A DNA stretch of 64,000 nt from Arsenophonus endosymbiont of Aphis craccivora. GTDB taxonomy: Bacteria; Pseudomonadota; Gammaproteobacteria; Enterobacterales; Enterobacteriaceae. Positions 1 through 10,164 of this stretch are shown one piece after another. Every line of letters starts with the position of its first letter. Position 1 is the first letter of the stretch. The DNA is taken from assembly GCF_013460135.1 (NCBI RefSeq), contig NZ_CP038155.1, positions 1,054,001 to 1,118,000 of the forward strand, in the 5' to 3' direction. The notes beneath the pieces were generated by a model. It had not been told where the DNA came from. It did no database searches and saw nothing but the letters and a program-made list of their open reading frames with translations. Made by a program: the position numbers and the translations under genes.

Positions 1-1229
1 CCAATTTTTTCACCAATCGTTATAGCAACACGTTGCCAACCAATCATAGTACCGACAGAAAGCGCCAAAGCAACGGCAATAATAATCCACAGTGGCGCAT
101 ACTCCACTGTATTAAGCAAATCGTTACTCAAGTTACGCAGAAAACGAGCATCCGAAGAGGACGTCTCTGGTAGTTTAGCTACATCTAATGCTGTATCAGA
201 TAAACACATTAATAATCGGCGCATTTGATTACGTTGTTCAGGTTTTAGTGCTGAATAACTTTGAATATCCGTCAACATCAGTGATGTCTGTTTTAGCACA
301 GTAATAGGACGTGAATTATCACAATGGAATTTCTCATCTAAAATTTCCAATTCCGACTCATGTTGTGACTTATTAACAATATGTTTTACCGCTGACTGAT
401 GCTCTTCATAATAATATTGTAGATGCACTATCGCGTCATGGGTACGAGTGATATCATAACCACTGGCATTCATATTAAGCACAAACCCGGCAGGCGCCAC
501 GCCAATTAACACTAGCATAATAAGACCAATACCCTTCTGACCATCATTAGCACCATGAGAAAAACTGACGCCAACGGCAGATAAAATCAATGCAGTACGT
601 GTCCAAAAAGGGGGTTTTCTTTTACCATATTTCTTCTCTCGCTCAGCTGGTGTTAAATGAATACGACGACGTTTTTTCGTACCACTCCAATAACGGCGTA
701 AAAAGAAAATTAGCAATCCAGCTATAACAAAACCAATAGCAGGAGAAATGATGAGGGAAAGAAAGATTTCAATGACTTTTGGAATGTTCAATGCATCCAC
801 TATAGAGGAGTCTGTCACTAATGCATTGGTTAAACCAACACCAATAATGGCACCTATTAATGTATGTGAACTAGAAGCCGGTAACCCCAAATACCAGGTA
901 CCCAAATTCCAAATAATGGCCGCCAATAGCATGGAAAAAACCATTGCCAGGCCATGAGCAGAACTTACATTCAAGAGAAGATCTGTTGGCAACAAATGCA
1001 CAATAGCATAAGCAACACTCAAGCCACCTAAAATAACGCCAAAAAAGTTAAAAACACCAGCCATAACAACCGCAAATTGAGCTCGCATTGTTCGAGTATA
1101 GATAACCGTTGCTACTGCATTTGCGGTATCATGGAAACCATTAATTGCTTCGTAAAATAGCACAAATAATAGCGCTAGTATTAATAACAGACCGGTGTAA
1201 AAATCCAAACCAGTAAATAAATGTAGCAT
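1..1229 (-). CDS. pitA: Low-affinity inorganic phosphate transporter PitA (3' end off window)
   Basis: Pit-family symporter of the inner membrane that takes up phosphate as a neutral metal-phosphate complex with protons. Reading from the ATG at 1229, the protein starts [20 protein letters not shown] and carries the Pit signature blocks [15 protein letters not shown] near the N-terminus and [13 protein letters not shown] near the middle, with many hydrophobic helices between. It follows E. coli PitA closely along its length. The window starts inside the gene, so roughly the last 80 residues are missing; the final visible residues, ITIGEKIG, still match. It is divergent from yhiN, as in E. coli. 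No frameshift was seen in the parts I translated. Confidence 0.93.
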   Translation of the reverse strand, partial: MLHLFTGLDFYTGLLLILALLFVLFYEAINGFHDTANAVATVIYTRTMRAQFAVVMAGVFNFFGVILGGLSVAYAIVHLLPTDLLLNVSSAHGLAMVFSMLLAAIIWNLGTWYLGLPASSSHTLIGAIIGVGLTNALVTDSSIVDALNIPKVIEIFLSLIISPAIGFVIAGLLIFFLRRYWSGTKKRRRIHLTPAEREKKYGKRKPPFWTRTALILSAVGVSFSHGANDGQKGIGLIMLVLIGVAPAGFVLNMNASGYDITRTHDAIVHLQYYYEEHQSAVKHIVNKSQHESELEILDEKFHCDNSRPITVLKQTSLMLTDIQSYSALKPEQRNQMRRLLMCLSDTALDVAKLPETSSSDARFLRNLSNDLLNTVEYAPLWIIIAVALALSVGTMIGWQRVAITIGEKI

Positions 1230-1519
1230 AAACCTTAAGCCCATTTGTTGAATATGAACTCAATGCATTATCAGTGACAAACGTTAGCGGTGGAAGCAAA
1301 ATTTACATCTTTTTTGACTTTAATTGACAAAAAAAACAAAAAAAACAAAAATATTCTTTACTTTCATTAAGTTAATAAAATCAAGAATATGTAGATTTAT
1401 AGTGCTTACTAACATTTGTCCACACACATTTAAATCGTAATAAATATTTTACGCTATTTAATAAAAAACGCGCTATTTGTATTATTAATAAATATCTTTT
1501 CAGATAAAAGAGAAATTTT

Positions 1520-2457
1520 GTGGAAAAATTTGACGTAATCATTATAGGTGCAGGAGCGGCCGGTCTATTTTGTGCAGCCAATGCAGGCCAAAAAGGGTTA
1601 AAAGTACTTATATTGGATAATGGCAAAAAAGCGGGTAGAAAAATTTTAATGTTTGGTGGCGGACTATGCAACTTCACCAATCTTTATATTGATCCTAATG
1701 CTTATATATCTACTAATCCCCATTTTTGTAAGTCAGCACTGGCTCGCTTTACGCAATGGGATTTTATTGAGTTAGTACAAAAACATCATATTCCTTATCA
1801 TGAAAAAACATTAGGTCAACTTTTTTGTGACAATAGCGCACAAGATATTGTCGATTTACTATTAACTGAATGTAAAGTAGCTGGCGTTAGTTTACTCTTG
1901 CAAAGCGAAATCACTCAGATAAAAAAAATAGATAATAAATTTTTAGTGTATGTTAATGAAAAAATTATTAGTTCAAACGCACTAATTGTTGCTAGCGGTG
2001 GCCTTTCAATGCCTAAATTGGGGGCAACTCCTTTTGGTTATCGTATAGCTGAGCAATTTGGCCATACCATCCAACCGACGCGAGCAGCTTTAGTGCCTTT
2101 CACATTACATAAGGAGCTGCTTGACGTTTTACACACACTTTCTGGCATTGCTATTCCAGTAAAAATCAGTTCACAAAATGCCATGACATTCCAAGAAAAT
2201 CTTCTGTTTACACATAGAGGATTATCAGGCCCAGCTATTTTGCAAATCTCAAGTTACTGGCAACCTGGGGAGCATATAAGTATTAATTTATTTCCCAATA
2301 TTAATCTTATCGATTGTTTAATCCATGAACAAACCATTCATCCTAATCTGTCGTTAAAAAACTTATTAACAAAATATGTACCTAAACGACTTATCGAGAC
2401 ATTACAAGTATTAAAAAAAATCCCAGATAACTCGTTAAAACAGCTTAATATGAAACA
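1520..2457 (+). pseudogene. yhiN: yhiN (BaiN/RdsA-family FAD oxidoreductase), 5' part, interrupted by IS copy 1
   Basis: N-terminal ~312 residues of a YhiN-type flavoprotein. The dinucleotide-binding motif GAGAAGLFCAANAG is at residues 11-24 and the family block GRKILMFGGGLCNFTN follows. The start is a GTG at 1520 with a weak AGAGA about 10 bases upstream. The reading frame runs into IS copy 1, which entered between two copies of tatgaaaca; the last 28 bases of the open frame belong to the IS. The remaining coding sequence lies at 3522-3777. Position next to pitA, transcribed divergently, matches E. coli. The physiological role of the family is poorly defined, so I claim only a predicted flavin-dependent oxidoreductase, now inactive. 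Confidence 0.88.
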
Positions 2458-3512
2458 GGCTTTGTTGAATAAATCGAACTTTTAGGTGATTGGCGGAGCT
2501 GATCGCTAAATTCGTTTCAACATCAGGTCCCCATGGCAAAGCAAAAGTTTAAAATTACCAACTGGCCCGCGTACAACAAGGCACTCAGACAACGCGGTTC
2601 CCTGACGGTCTGGCTTGATGAGTCGGCCATCGCTGGATGGACTGACAGTTCTTCGCCTGAAGGTCGTGGCCGGCCGCTTTACTACAGCGATATGGCTGTT
2701 ACCACTGTCCTGATGATGAAGCGTGTGTTTAACCTGTCGCTCCGGGCATTACAGGGCTTCGTTTATTCGATTTTTAAACTCATGTCTTTGCCGCTGTGCT
2801 GTCCGGACTACTCGCTGGTCAGCCGACGAGCAAAGAGCGTCAACATCAGCATAAAAACGCCAACGCGTGGTGAAATCTCGCATCTGGTCATCGACAGTAC
2901 CGATCTGAAGGTCTTTGGCGAAGGTGAATGGAAAGTTAGGCAGCATGGGGCTGACAGACGAAGAGTGTGGCGCAAGCTTCATCTGGCAGCAGACAGTGTG
3001 ACTCATGAGATTATCTGTGCCGACTTATCGCTCAGCGGAACGACAGATGCGCAGGCACTGCCGGGCCTGATTAACCAAACCCACCGGAAAATCAGGGAAG
3101 TGTCAGCAGACGGTGCTTATGACGCCTGTTACTGCCACGATGCGTTGCTAAGAAAGAAAATCAGGCCCCTTATCCCGCCGCGAAGCGGAGCGAAATACTG
3201 GCCGGACAAGTACCATGAACGTAACCATGCGGTGGCGAATCAGCGTCTGAGCAGGAGTAATGATATGTGGAAAAAGAAAGTGGGTTATCACCGGCGTTCA
3301 GTGGCAGAAACAGCGATGTTCCGCATAAAAACTTTGCTGGGTGGCCATCTGAGCCTGCGTGACTATGAGGCTCAGGTAGGTGAAGCAATGGCGATGGTCA
3401 AAGCGCTGAACCGTATGACGTTGTTGGGTATGCCACACAGCGTCAGGATCGGATAACAGCTGTAGCAGAGGGAGCCATCCTGGCGGCTAATTCTGATTTA
3501 TTCAACAAAGCC
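2458..3512 (+). mobile_element. IS903-like element, copy 1 (intact, in yhiN)
   Basis: 1055-bp IS5-family element of the IS903 group. It begins ggctttgttgaataaatc and ends with the inverted version (gatttattcaacaaagcc). Perfect 9-bp target duplication tatgaaaca at 2449-2457 and 3513-3521. The element is visibly GC-richer than its surroundings, so its codon use is foreign to the host chromosome. This is one of 12 near-identical copies in the window. Confidence 0.97.
2533..3456 (+). CDS. IS903-like transposase, copy 1
   Basis: Full-length 307-residue DDE transposase of the IS5 family. The predicted catalytic triad is D121 (in VIDST), D193 (in SADGAYD) and E259 (in SVAETAMFRIK); the last sits in the classical Y252-(2)-R255-(3)-E259-(6)-K266 signature of IS4/IS5 enzymes. 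It catalyses cut-and-paste or copy-type movement of the element using the 18-bp ends. The start ATG lies in a CCATGG palindrome. This copy has two private changes, D78Y and G124D; the second is only three residues after catalytic D121, so activity could be reduced although the frame is open. Confidence 0.95.
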   Translation: MAKQKFKITNWPAYNKALRQRGSLTVWLDESAIAGWTDSSSPEGRGRPLYYSDMAVTTVLMMKRVFNLSLRALQGFVYSIFKLMSLPLCCPDYSLVSRRAKSVNISIKTPTRGEISHLVIDSTDLKVFGEGEWKVRQHGADRRRVWRKLHLAADSVTHEIICADLSLSGTTDAQALPGLINQTHRKIREVSADGAYDACYCHDALLRKKIRPLIPPRSGAKYWPDKYHERNHAVANQRLSRSNDMWKKKVGYHRRSVAETAMFRIKTLLGGHLSLRDYEAQVGEAMAMVKALNRMTLLGMPHSVRIG

Positions 3513-3521
3513 TATGAAACA

Positions 3522-3777
3522 GATAAATACGATTGCGTAAATGCTACACAACTGTCAGATACAACCAAATAGCACAGAAGGTTATCGTACCGCAGAAGTC
3601 AATCTTGTAGGCGTTGATACAAATAGTATTTCCTCAAAAACGATGGAATCAGAAAAAGTAGCCGTACTCTACTTTATTGGTGAAGTGGTTGATGTCACTG
3701 GTGGGTTAGGCGGATATAACTTTCAATGGGCATGGAGTTCAGCTTGGGCGTGTGTTCAACACCTTACAAAATCATAA
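3522..3777 (+). pseudogene. yhiN: yhiN, 3' part downstream of IS copy 1
   Basis: C-terminal fragment with the YhiN family blocks STEGYRTAEVNLVGVDTNSISSKTMES and LYFIGEVVDVTGGLGGYNFQWAWSS. When the IS and one target duplication are removed, the frame joins correctly from the 5' part, but an in-frame TAA remains at 3538-3540. The gene therefore carries two independent lesions, and removing the IS would not restore it. The order in which they arose cannot be read from the sequence. Confidence 0.85.
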
Positions 3778-3952
3778 CTATCTCGTTATAGTTAAATTTT
3801 TAATATTGTCAGCTAAAGTGATCTAGCCATTTGCTATCAACGATAAAACCAATTGTTTTTAAATTTTGAATTAAATATCATATAAATATATTATAATTAT
3901 CAATATATTATCATAATGAATGATTTTTTTACATTTATATTAAAAAAATCAC

Positions 3953-3982
3953 TTTACAAATGATAGCGATAACCATTATCAT
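3953..3982 (+). promoter_or_regulatory. Probable ryhB promoter with Fur box (3962-3980)
   Basis: A Fur operator, gatagcgataaccattatc at 3962-3980, matches the 19-bp consensus GATAATGATAATCATTATC at 16 of 19 positions. A -35-like tttaca (3953-3958) and -10-like tatcat (3977-3982) flank and overlap it with an 18-bp spacer, placing the start near 3989-3990. Iron-bound Fur would block this promoter, so the downstream RNA should be made under iron starvation. Confidence 0.8.
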
Positions 3983-3989
3983 TAAAATA

Positions 3990-4086
3990 CTTTCAGATGA
4001 ACCTTTCTGGAATCATATGAAAGGACGACATTGCTCACATTGCTTCCAGTGTTTACTTATGCCAGCCTAGCGCTGGCACTTTTTTA
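3990..4086 (+). ncRNA. ryhB: RyhB iron-responsive small RNA
   Basis: The core at 4025-4050 (acgacattgctcacattgct plus tccagt) is identical to the seed and core region of E. coli RyhB, followed by a short uridine-rich stretch and a gccagc...gctggc hairpin with a T-run (4061-4086), the Rho-independent terminator. The 5' portion differs from E. coli. RyhB acts with Hfq by base pairing to repress mRNAs of iron-using proteins when iron is scarce; sdh, fumarase, aconitase and sod mRNAs are known targets in E. coli. The exact 5' end is inferred from the promoter spacing and may be off by a few bases. Confidence 0.88.
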
Positions 4087-4231
4087 ACTTTTATCAATTT
4101 TTAACAAAATGTTTTAATAGACCTCACTCCTGACTTATATCCTATCCGCTCTAACAGAACCGCAAAACGATAGAGAAAATTTAAGCAAAATTTTGCCATT
4201 CCTTTTCAGTTCATGAAATTCACAACTAAAT

Positions 4232-4270
4232 AAAAAGTGCATAGTTTTTATTATATTCTATGCACTTTTT
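4232..4270 (-). terminator. Terminator of pckA (usable in both directions)
   Basis: Perfect 13-bp inverted repeat, aaaaagtgcatag ... ctatgcacttttt, about 30 bases beyond the pckA stop codon. A/T runs on both sides make it a plausible bidirectional Rho-independent terminator. Confidence 0.8.
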
Positions 4271-4299
4271 ATTTTACTATTGACAACTATTATTGAAAA

Positions 4300-5922
4300 T
4301 TACAGCTCAGGGCCAGCTTTCACAAGTGCTGACCCAACTGTGGTATCAGTATATTTTTCAAAGTTATTAATAAATCGCTTAGCCAAATCTTTAGCTTTAA
4401 ATTCCCATTGGCTGTTATCTGTATAAGTATGACGAGGATCCAGAATATTGTTATCAACTCCTGGCAAATTGGTAGGTACAGCTAAATTAAAAATGGGTAA
4501 ATTTATGGTTTCTGCTTTATCTATATCCCCATTTAAGATCGCATCGATAATTGCACGAGTATCTTTGATCGAAATACGTTTAGCCGTTCCATTCCAACCG
4601 GTATTAACCAGATATGCTTTTGCACCAGCCGCTTTCATTCGCTTACCTAATACTTCAGCATATTGAGTAGGATGTAATGTCAGAAAAGCCGCGCCAAAAC
4701 AGGCTGAAAAAGTTGGCGTTGGTTCAGTTATACCGCGCTCAGTGCCCGCTAATTTAGCGGTAAAACCCGACAAAAAGTGGTACTCAGTTTGTTCAGGCGT
4801 CAAACAAGATACCGGCGGCAAAACACCAAATGCATCAGCTGTCAAAAAAATAACTTTTGTCGCATGGCCTGCTTTTGAAATCGGTTTAACAATATTATTA
4901 ATATGATAAATAGAATAAGAAACGCGGGTATTTTCTGTTTTGGCTCCATCATTAAAATCAACAGAGCCATCAGTCAAAACAGTGACATTTTCTAATAATG
5001 CATCGCGTTTGATCGCATGATAAATATCAGGCTCTGCCGCTTCAGACAAATGTATGGTCTTAGCATAACAACCACCTTCAAAATTAAACACACCATCATC
5101 ATCCCATCCGTGTTCATCATCACCAATTAATTTACGTTTAGGATCGGTCGAAAGAGTTGTTTTTCCGGTGCCCGACAAACCAAAGAAGATAGCCACATCA
5201 CCTTTTTCACCAACATTAGCGGAGCAATGCATTGACGCAATTCCTTTTAATGGCAGCAAATAATTCATGATCGAAAACAATCCTTTCTTCATTTCACCGC
5301 CATACCAAGTACCGCCAATCAGTTGCATACGCTCAGTCAAATTAAACGCCACAAAATTTTCTGAGTTTAAGCCTTGAGCCTGCCAGTTGGGATTAGTACA
5401 TTTTGCGCCATTCATTACAACAAAATCTGGTTGAAAATCAATCAATTCTTGTTCAGTAGGTCGAATAAACATATTTTTGACAAAATGTGCCTGCCAGGCA
5501 ACTTCGGTAATAAAACGCACTTTCAAACGGGTATCTGCATTTGCACCGCAAAAAGCGTCAATGATAAATAAACGCTTACCTGACAATTGGTTAGTCACCA
5601 AATCTTTTAATGATTGCCAAACCGCTTCGGTCATCGGTTTGTTATCATTTTTTCCTTTACCTTGATCCGCCCACCAAACAGTATCCTTAGAAACGTTATC
5701 ACGAACGATATACTTATCCTTTGGTGATCTACCAGTAAAAATACCGGTATCAACCGCTACTGCGCCTAAGTTGGTTTCAATCCCACGTTCATAGCCTTTT
5801 AAAGAAGGTTTTGTTTCTTCTGCAAATAGTTGTTCATATCCTGGGTTATAAACGATTTCAGTTACTTGATGAATACCATATCTAGCTATCTCTTCTGGAG
5901 TAATCTTTTTTTTTGCACTCAT
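4300..5922 (-). CDS. pckA: Phosphoenolpyruvate carboxykinase (ATP)
   Basis: Converts oxaloacetate and ATP to phosphoenolpyruvate, CO2 and ADP, the first committed step of gluconeogenesis from TCA intermediates; cytosolic. The 540-residue length equals the E. coli enzyme. The P-loop [14 protein letters not shown] (kinase-1a) and the metal/substrate block [25 protein letters not shown] are intact. The ATG at 5922 is supported by aggag ten bases upstream. It lies next to hslO as in E. coli. Retention of this enzyme while acnB and serA are broken suggests the organism still feeds C4 acids into hexose or pentose synthesis. Confidence 0.97.
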   Translation of the reverse strand: MSAKKKITPEEIARYGIHQVTEIVYNPGYEQLFAEETKPSLKGYERGIETNLGAVAVDTGIFTGRSPKDKYIVRDNVSKDTVWWADQGKGKNDNKPMTEAVWQSLKDLVTNQLSGKRLFIIDAFCGANADTRLKVRFITEVAWQAHFVKNMFIRPTEQELIDFQPDFVVMNGAKCTNPNWQAQGLNSENFVAFNLTERMQLIGGTWYGGEMKKGLFSIMNYLLPLKGIASMHCSANVGEKGDVAIFFGLSGTGKTTLSTDPKRKLIGDDEHGWDDDGVFNFEGGCYAKTIHLSEAAEPDIYHAIKRDALLENVTVLTDGSVDFNDGAKTENTRVSYSIYHINNIVKPISKAGHATKVIFLTADAFGVLPPVSCLTPEQTEYHFLSGFTAKLAGTERGITEPTPTFSACFGAAFLTLHPTQYAEVLGKRMKAAGAKAYLVNTGWNGTAKRISIKDTRAIIDAILNGDIDKAETINLPIFNLAVPTNLPGVDNNILDPRHTYTDNSQWEFKAKDLAKRFINNFEKYTDTTVGSALVKAGPEL

Positions 5923-6102
5923 TAATTTATGCTCCTAAATGAATATTAACCTTAATTTTTACTCGAAATTAACAGCGATAAAAATCAATAAATTTTATCT
6001 AAACTATTTTCTGAACTAAAAATGCGATCTAGAGCAAAATCAACGCTACAGTAAAAAATGTATTTATATCCTTTATTACGGTATAAAATAAGCAATACTG
6101 AC

Positions 6103-6554
6103 TCAATGAATTTGCTGTTTTTTAATTCGCTTCAATTCCTCTATATATTGTTTATTAAACAGATAGACAGCCCCACAAAATTCACATTCAATATCAATTT
6201 CACCACGTTCATGCAATATATGCTCAATATCTTCATCACAAAGAGATAGCAAAATGTTTTCACAACGCTTTTTTGAACAACTGCAATGAAAGGCGACTAG
6301 CTGTGGATCATATAATGTCACATCTTCTTCATGATAAAGACGATGAAGAATTTCCTTTGGCTCTAAAGTTAATAGTTCCTCGCCCTTAATCGTAGCGGTT
6401 AATTGCACCAGATGATCAAATTGATGCTGACTTTCAATACCAGCAGAGGGCAATACCTGCAATAATATTCCACCAGCAGCAGGCTCACCATTTATTTCAC
6501 CTGAATGAATGAATAAACGTGTCTGCAACTGTTCTGCTTGTTTAAAATAATCAT
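6103..6554 (-). pseudogene. hslO: hslO (Hsp33 redox chaperone), C-terminal half only
   Basis: About 150 residues matching the C-terminal half of Hsp33, beginning SHDYFKQAEQLQTRLFIHSG. It keeps the four zinc-binding cysteines, CSCSKKRC...CEFCG, of the redox switch. The N-terminal substrate-binding domain (about 140 residues) is absent: IS copy 2 abuts the break and no hslO sequence is found on its other side. Copy 2 lacks a target duplication, so the 5' half was deleted or moved by recombination between IS copies. The frame continues into the IS and could start at an ATG at 6636, but a folded chaperone is unlikely. Confidence 0.9.
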
Positions 6555-7609
6555 GGCTTTGTTGAATAAATCGAACTTTTAGGTGATTGGCGGAGCTGAT
6601 CGCTAAATTCGTTTCAACATCAGGTCCGCATGGCAAAGCAAAAGTTTAAAATTACCAACTGGCCCGCGTACAACAAGGCACTCAGACAACGCGGTTCCCT
6701 GACGGTCTGGCTTGATGAGTCGGCCATCGCTGGATGGACTGACAGTTCTTCGCCTGAAGGTCGTGGCCGGCCGCTTTACTACAGCGATATGGCTGTTACC
6801 ACTGTCCTGATGATGAAGCGTGTGTTTAACCTGTCGCTCCGGGCATTACAGGGCTTCGTTGATTCGATTTTTAAACTCATGTCTTTGCCGCTGTGCTGTC
6901 CGGACTACTCGCTGGTCAGCAGACGAGCAAAGAGCGTCAACATCAGCATAAAAACGCCAACGCGTGGTGAAATCTCGCATCTGGTCATCGACAGTACCGG
7001 TCTGAAGGTCTTTGGCGAAGGTGAATGGAAAGTCAGGCAGCATGGGGCTGACAGACGAAGAGTGTGGCGCAAGCTTCATCTGGCAGCAGACAGTGTGACT
7101 CATGAGATTATCTGTGCCGACTTATCGCTCAGCGGAACGACAGATGCGCAGGCACTGCCGGGCCTGATTAACCAAACCCACCGGAAAATCAGGGAAGTGT
7201 CAGCAGACGGTGCTTATGACGCCTGTTACTGCCACGATGCGTTGCTAAGAAAGAAAATCAGGCCCCTTATCCCGCCGCGAAGCGGAGCGAAATACTGGCC
7301 GGACAAGTACCATGAACGTAACCATACGGTGGCGAATCAGCGTCTGAGCAGGAGTAATGATATGTGGAAAAAGAAAGTGGGTTATCACCGGCGTTCAGTG
7401 GCAGAAACAGCGATGTTCCGCATAAAAACTTTGCTGGGTGGCCATCTGAGGCTGCGTGACTATGAGGCTCAGGTAGGTGAAGCAATGGCAATGGTCAAAG
7501 CGCTGAACCGTATGACGTTGTTGGGTATGCCACACAGCGTCAGGATCGGATAACAGGTGTAGCAGAGGGAGCCATCCTGTCGGCTAATTCTGATTTATTC
7601 AACAAAGCC
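6555..7609 (+). mobile_element. IS903-like element, copy 2 (at a rearrangement junction)
   Basis: 1055 bp with both 18-bp ends. Left flank aataatcat and right flank ttgccgata do not match, so this copy is not at its original insertion site in this configuration. Genes on both sides (hslO and a MetB-like gene) are truncated exactly at its ends. Confidence 0.95.
6630..7553 (+). CDS. IS903-like transposase, copy 2
   Basis: Open 307-codon frame with D121, D193 and E259 present. It differs from the majority sequence by A233T and S274R. The base before the start ATG is G (gcatgg rather than ccatgg), a private change in the leader. Confidence 0.94.
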   Translation: MAKQKFKITNWPAYNKALRQRGSLTVWLDESAIAGWTDSSSPEGRGRPLYYSDMAVTTVLMMKRVFNLSLRALQGFVDSIFKLMSLPLCCPDYSLVSRRAKSVNISIKTPTRGEISHLVIDSTGLKVFGEGEWKVRQHGADRRRVWRKLHLAADSVTHEIICADLSLSGTTDAQALPGLINQTHRKIREVSADGAYDACYCHDALLRKKIRPLIPPRSGAKYWPDKYHERNHTVANQRLSRSNDMWKKKVGYHRRSVAETAMFRIKTLLGGHLRLRDYEAQVGEAMAMVKALNRMTLLGMPHSVRIG

Positions 7610-8577
7610 TTGCCGATATTGAAAAGGGTATTTATGCTACCGCAACCGCATCGGGTGTCGCTGCAACATTACTAGTATTAAATTTGCTACCACAAAACTC
7701 TCATATTATTGCCATGCAAGGGGTCTATGGCGGTACTTACCGTATATTTGAAAAGTTAATCAAAGAAACAAGTGGTCATCAAGTTGATTACATTGATCTC
7801 AATAATCTCCAACTCGTCAAACAACATTTACGCAATAATACCCGTCTGATTTGGATAGAAAGCCCTACTAATCCGCTATTAGAACTTGTTGATATCAGTA
7901 AAATTTGTCAGTTGGCAAAAGAAAATAACATCATAACCTGTGTCGATAATACTTTTGCTACCGCCTGGAATCAAAAACCCCTTGAATTAGGCGCTGATAT
8001 TGTCATGTTGTCTACCAGTAAATACATAGGCGGACACTCAGACTTAATCGGTGGCGCCGCTATCACTAATCAATCTACAATAGCCGATAAAATTGATGGT
8101 ATTAAAACAACCATCGGTGCTATTGCTTCACCTTTTGATGCTTATCTTGCATTAAGGGGATTAAAAACTTTAGATCTTCGCATGACAAGACAATGCGCTA
8201 ATGCACTGACAATTGCCAAGTTTTTAAATAATCATCGTAATATCACAAAAGTATACTATCCAGGGCTATCAGATAATCCCCAGTATCATATTTGTCAGAC
8301 ACAAATGAAAACTGGTGGCGCTGTTGTTACCATTAACATTAATGGCAATCGAGATAACGTAAAAAATATTATCAGCAAATTGCAATATTTTGTTCTGGCC
8401 GAGTCATTAGGTGGTGTTGAAAGCATGGTAAATCATTCAGCAACAATGTCCCATGCCGCTATGACTGAAGATGAAAGAGTCAAAATGGGCATTTACAATA
8501 CAACATTACGTCTATCCGTAGGGATAGAAGATATTAACGATCTACTTAACGATTTAGAGAAAGCACTTAATTTTTAA
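7610..8577 (+). pseudogene. Cys/Met-metabolism PLP enzyme (MetB/MegL family), 5' end missing
   Basis: The open frame starts directly at the IS boundary (ADIEKGIYATATASGVAATLLVLN...) and runs to a stop at 8577, about 320 residues of a ~385-residue family. The family motifs IWIESPTNPLLELVDI, VDNTFAT and the PLP-lysine block STSKYIGGHSD are intact, as is the C-terminal LRLSVGIEDINDLLNDLEKAL. Members include cystathionine gamma-synthase, cystathionine gamma-lyase and methionine gamma-lyase; I cannot separate these from the sequence. About 60 N-terminal residues, which help build the active site of the neighbouring subunit, are gone. An internal ATG at 7684 exists but would remove still more. Confidence 0.85.
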
Positions 8578-8603
8578 TATTAAGCTAGAGACAGGGTATC
8601 GCA

Positions 8604-10022
8604 ATGAATGACTACGGAATTTGGACAGTAATTACGCCGCTTATCACTATTATACTCGCGATAATAACACGTCAAGTGATCTTATCATTATTGATAGGTA
8701 TTTTAGTTGGTTATACCGTTATTAACGATCACAATATTTTGTTAGGCATTCAAGCAACACTAACAGGAATTATTGCTACTTTTGCCTCCCCCGGCAATAC
8801 ACAAACTATTATTTTTATTTTGTTAATTGGCGGAATTATGCGGTTAATTAGCGTCACCGGCGGTGTTAGAAGTTTAGTATATTTACTAACCAATAAAACG
8901 CGTTTAATAAAAAATAAAAAAGCAATTCAACTGATAGCCATGTTTATTTCAATAATCATTTTTATTGAAAGTTCTATTAATCAATTAGTCGCTGGTGCTT
9001 CCACTAAAAATATTGCTAGATATTATGGTGTTTCCGCAGAAAAAATGGCCTATATTATTCAAACCTCTGGTGTCTCTGTATGTTCTTCTGTCATGATCAA
9101 TGGTTGGGGAGCAGCCATGATGGGGGTTATTGGCGTACAAATCTCTAAAGGTTTTATTTCTGGCGAACCATTCGAAATTCTTGCTACCGCTATGCCATAT
9201 AATATTATGGCTTGGTTATCACTAGCTTCAGTACTATTTTATATCCTCACCGATTATTCATGGGGGCCGATGAAAATAGCTGAACAAAAAGCGATTGCCA
9301 ATCAACATCGATCTCATCAGCCATCTTCCATTACTGATGAGGAAGTCATTGATCATCCAGCAACCAACACTGTATTGAACTTTTTTATTCCTATTCTGGC
9401 AACGGTTTTAATGGTACCTATCGCTCTATATATCACCGGTAATGGCGAGTTCACTAAAGGCAGTGGCTCAACCTCAGTTTACTGGGCAGTTATATTTGGT
9501 ACTTTAGTCTCTTTTATCTGGTTTTTAGCCCGCCATATTTTGACGATCGAAAGTTTCTTTAAGGAAATTTATATCGGTTACGCCAGCATGATCAAAATTA
9601 GCTCAGTGATGATTTTAGCTTTTTTAATGGGCAATGTTTCTGCCGATCTTAATACTGGTGCTTATATTGCACAAATTTCTTCAGGCGTGTTGCCGGCAGG
9701 GTTTTCGATAGCTTTCATTTTCTTAATCAGCGCTATCATGTCATTAGCAACCGGCACTTCATGGGGAACTTTTGCTATTATGATCACAATTGGCGTGCAA
9801 TTAGCGCTTTCCGTTAATATGCCTACCGAATTAATGATCGGAGCAGCAATTACCGGCTCGATTTTTGGTGATATGACTTCGCCAATTTCTAGCGACGCCA
9901 TCGTTGCTTCAATGGCGACTGATTGCGATCATATTGAACATATCAGAACCCAGATGCCTTATGCTATTGTTACCGCAATAATCGTATTAATTATTTATCT
10001 CTATTTAGGATTCAGCCAATAA
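8604..10022 (+). CDS. NhaC-family Na+/H+ antiporter-like transporter
   Basis: A 472-residue polytopic inner-membrane protein with about 11-12 hydrophobic segments. Features typical of the NhaC/ion-transporter superfamily include the early RQVILSLLIGILVGY segment, the mid-protein SSVMINGWGAAM and the late TGTSWGTFAIMI...GAAITGSIFGDMTSPISSDAIVASMAT block. It starts 26 bases after the PLP-enzyme gene, with agagacagg upstream of the ATG, so the two were probably one operon. That pairing hints at substrate exchange linked to sulfur amino acids rather than plain sodium-proton exchange, but this is inference. The transporter itself looks intact. Confidence 0.82.
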   Translation: MNDYGIWTVITPLITIILAIITRQVILSLLIGILVGYTVINDHNILLGIQATLTGIIATFASPGNTQTIIFILLIGGIMRLISVTGGVRSLVYLLTNKTRLIKNKKAIQLIAMFISIIIFIESSINQLVAGASTKNIARYYGVSAEKMAYIIQTSGVSVCSSVMINGWGAAMMGVIGVQISKGFISGEPFEILATAMPYNIMAWLSLASVLFYILTDYSWGPMKIAEQKAIANQHRSHQPSSITDEEVIDHPATNTVLNFFIPILATVLMVPIALYITGNGEFTKGSGSTSVYWAVIFGTLVSFIWFLARHILTIESFFKEIYIGYASMIKISSVMILAFLMGNVSADLNTGAYIAQISSGVLPAGFSIAFIFLISAIMSLATGTSWGTFAIMITIGVQLALSVNMPTELMIGAAITGSIFGDMTSPISSDAIVASMATDCDHIEHIRTQMPYAIVTAIIVLIIYLYLGFSQ

Positions 10023-10164
10023 GACAAAATGGCATGCATAGAGAAAAAGCGCTATCAATAAAGATGTAAGATGAATTAATAGCATTTATAATACGATGCA
10101 AATATTATTATTAAAAAAATTATATGATTCATTATAATTTATGTAACAATAGCAAGGAGAAGGT

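Noticed and set aside
748-957. 69-codon open frame antisense to pitA
   Set aside because: Lies entirely inside the conserved pitA coding frame.
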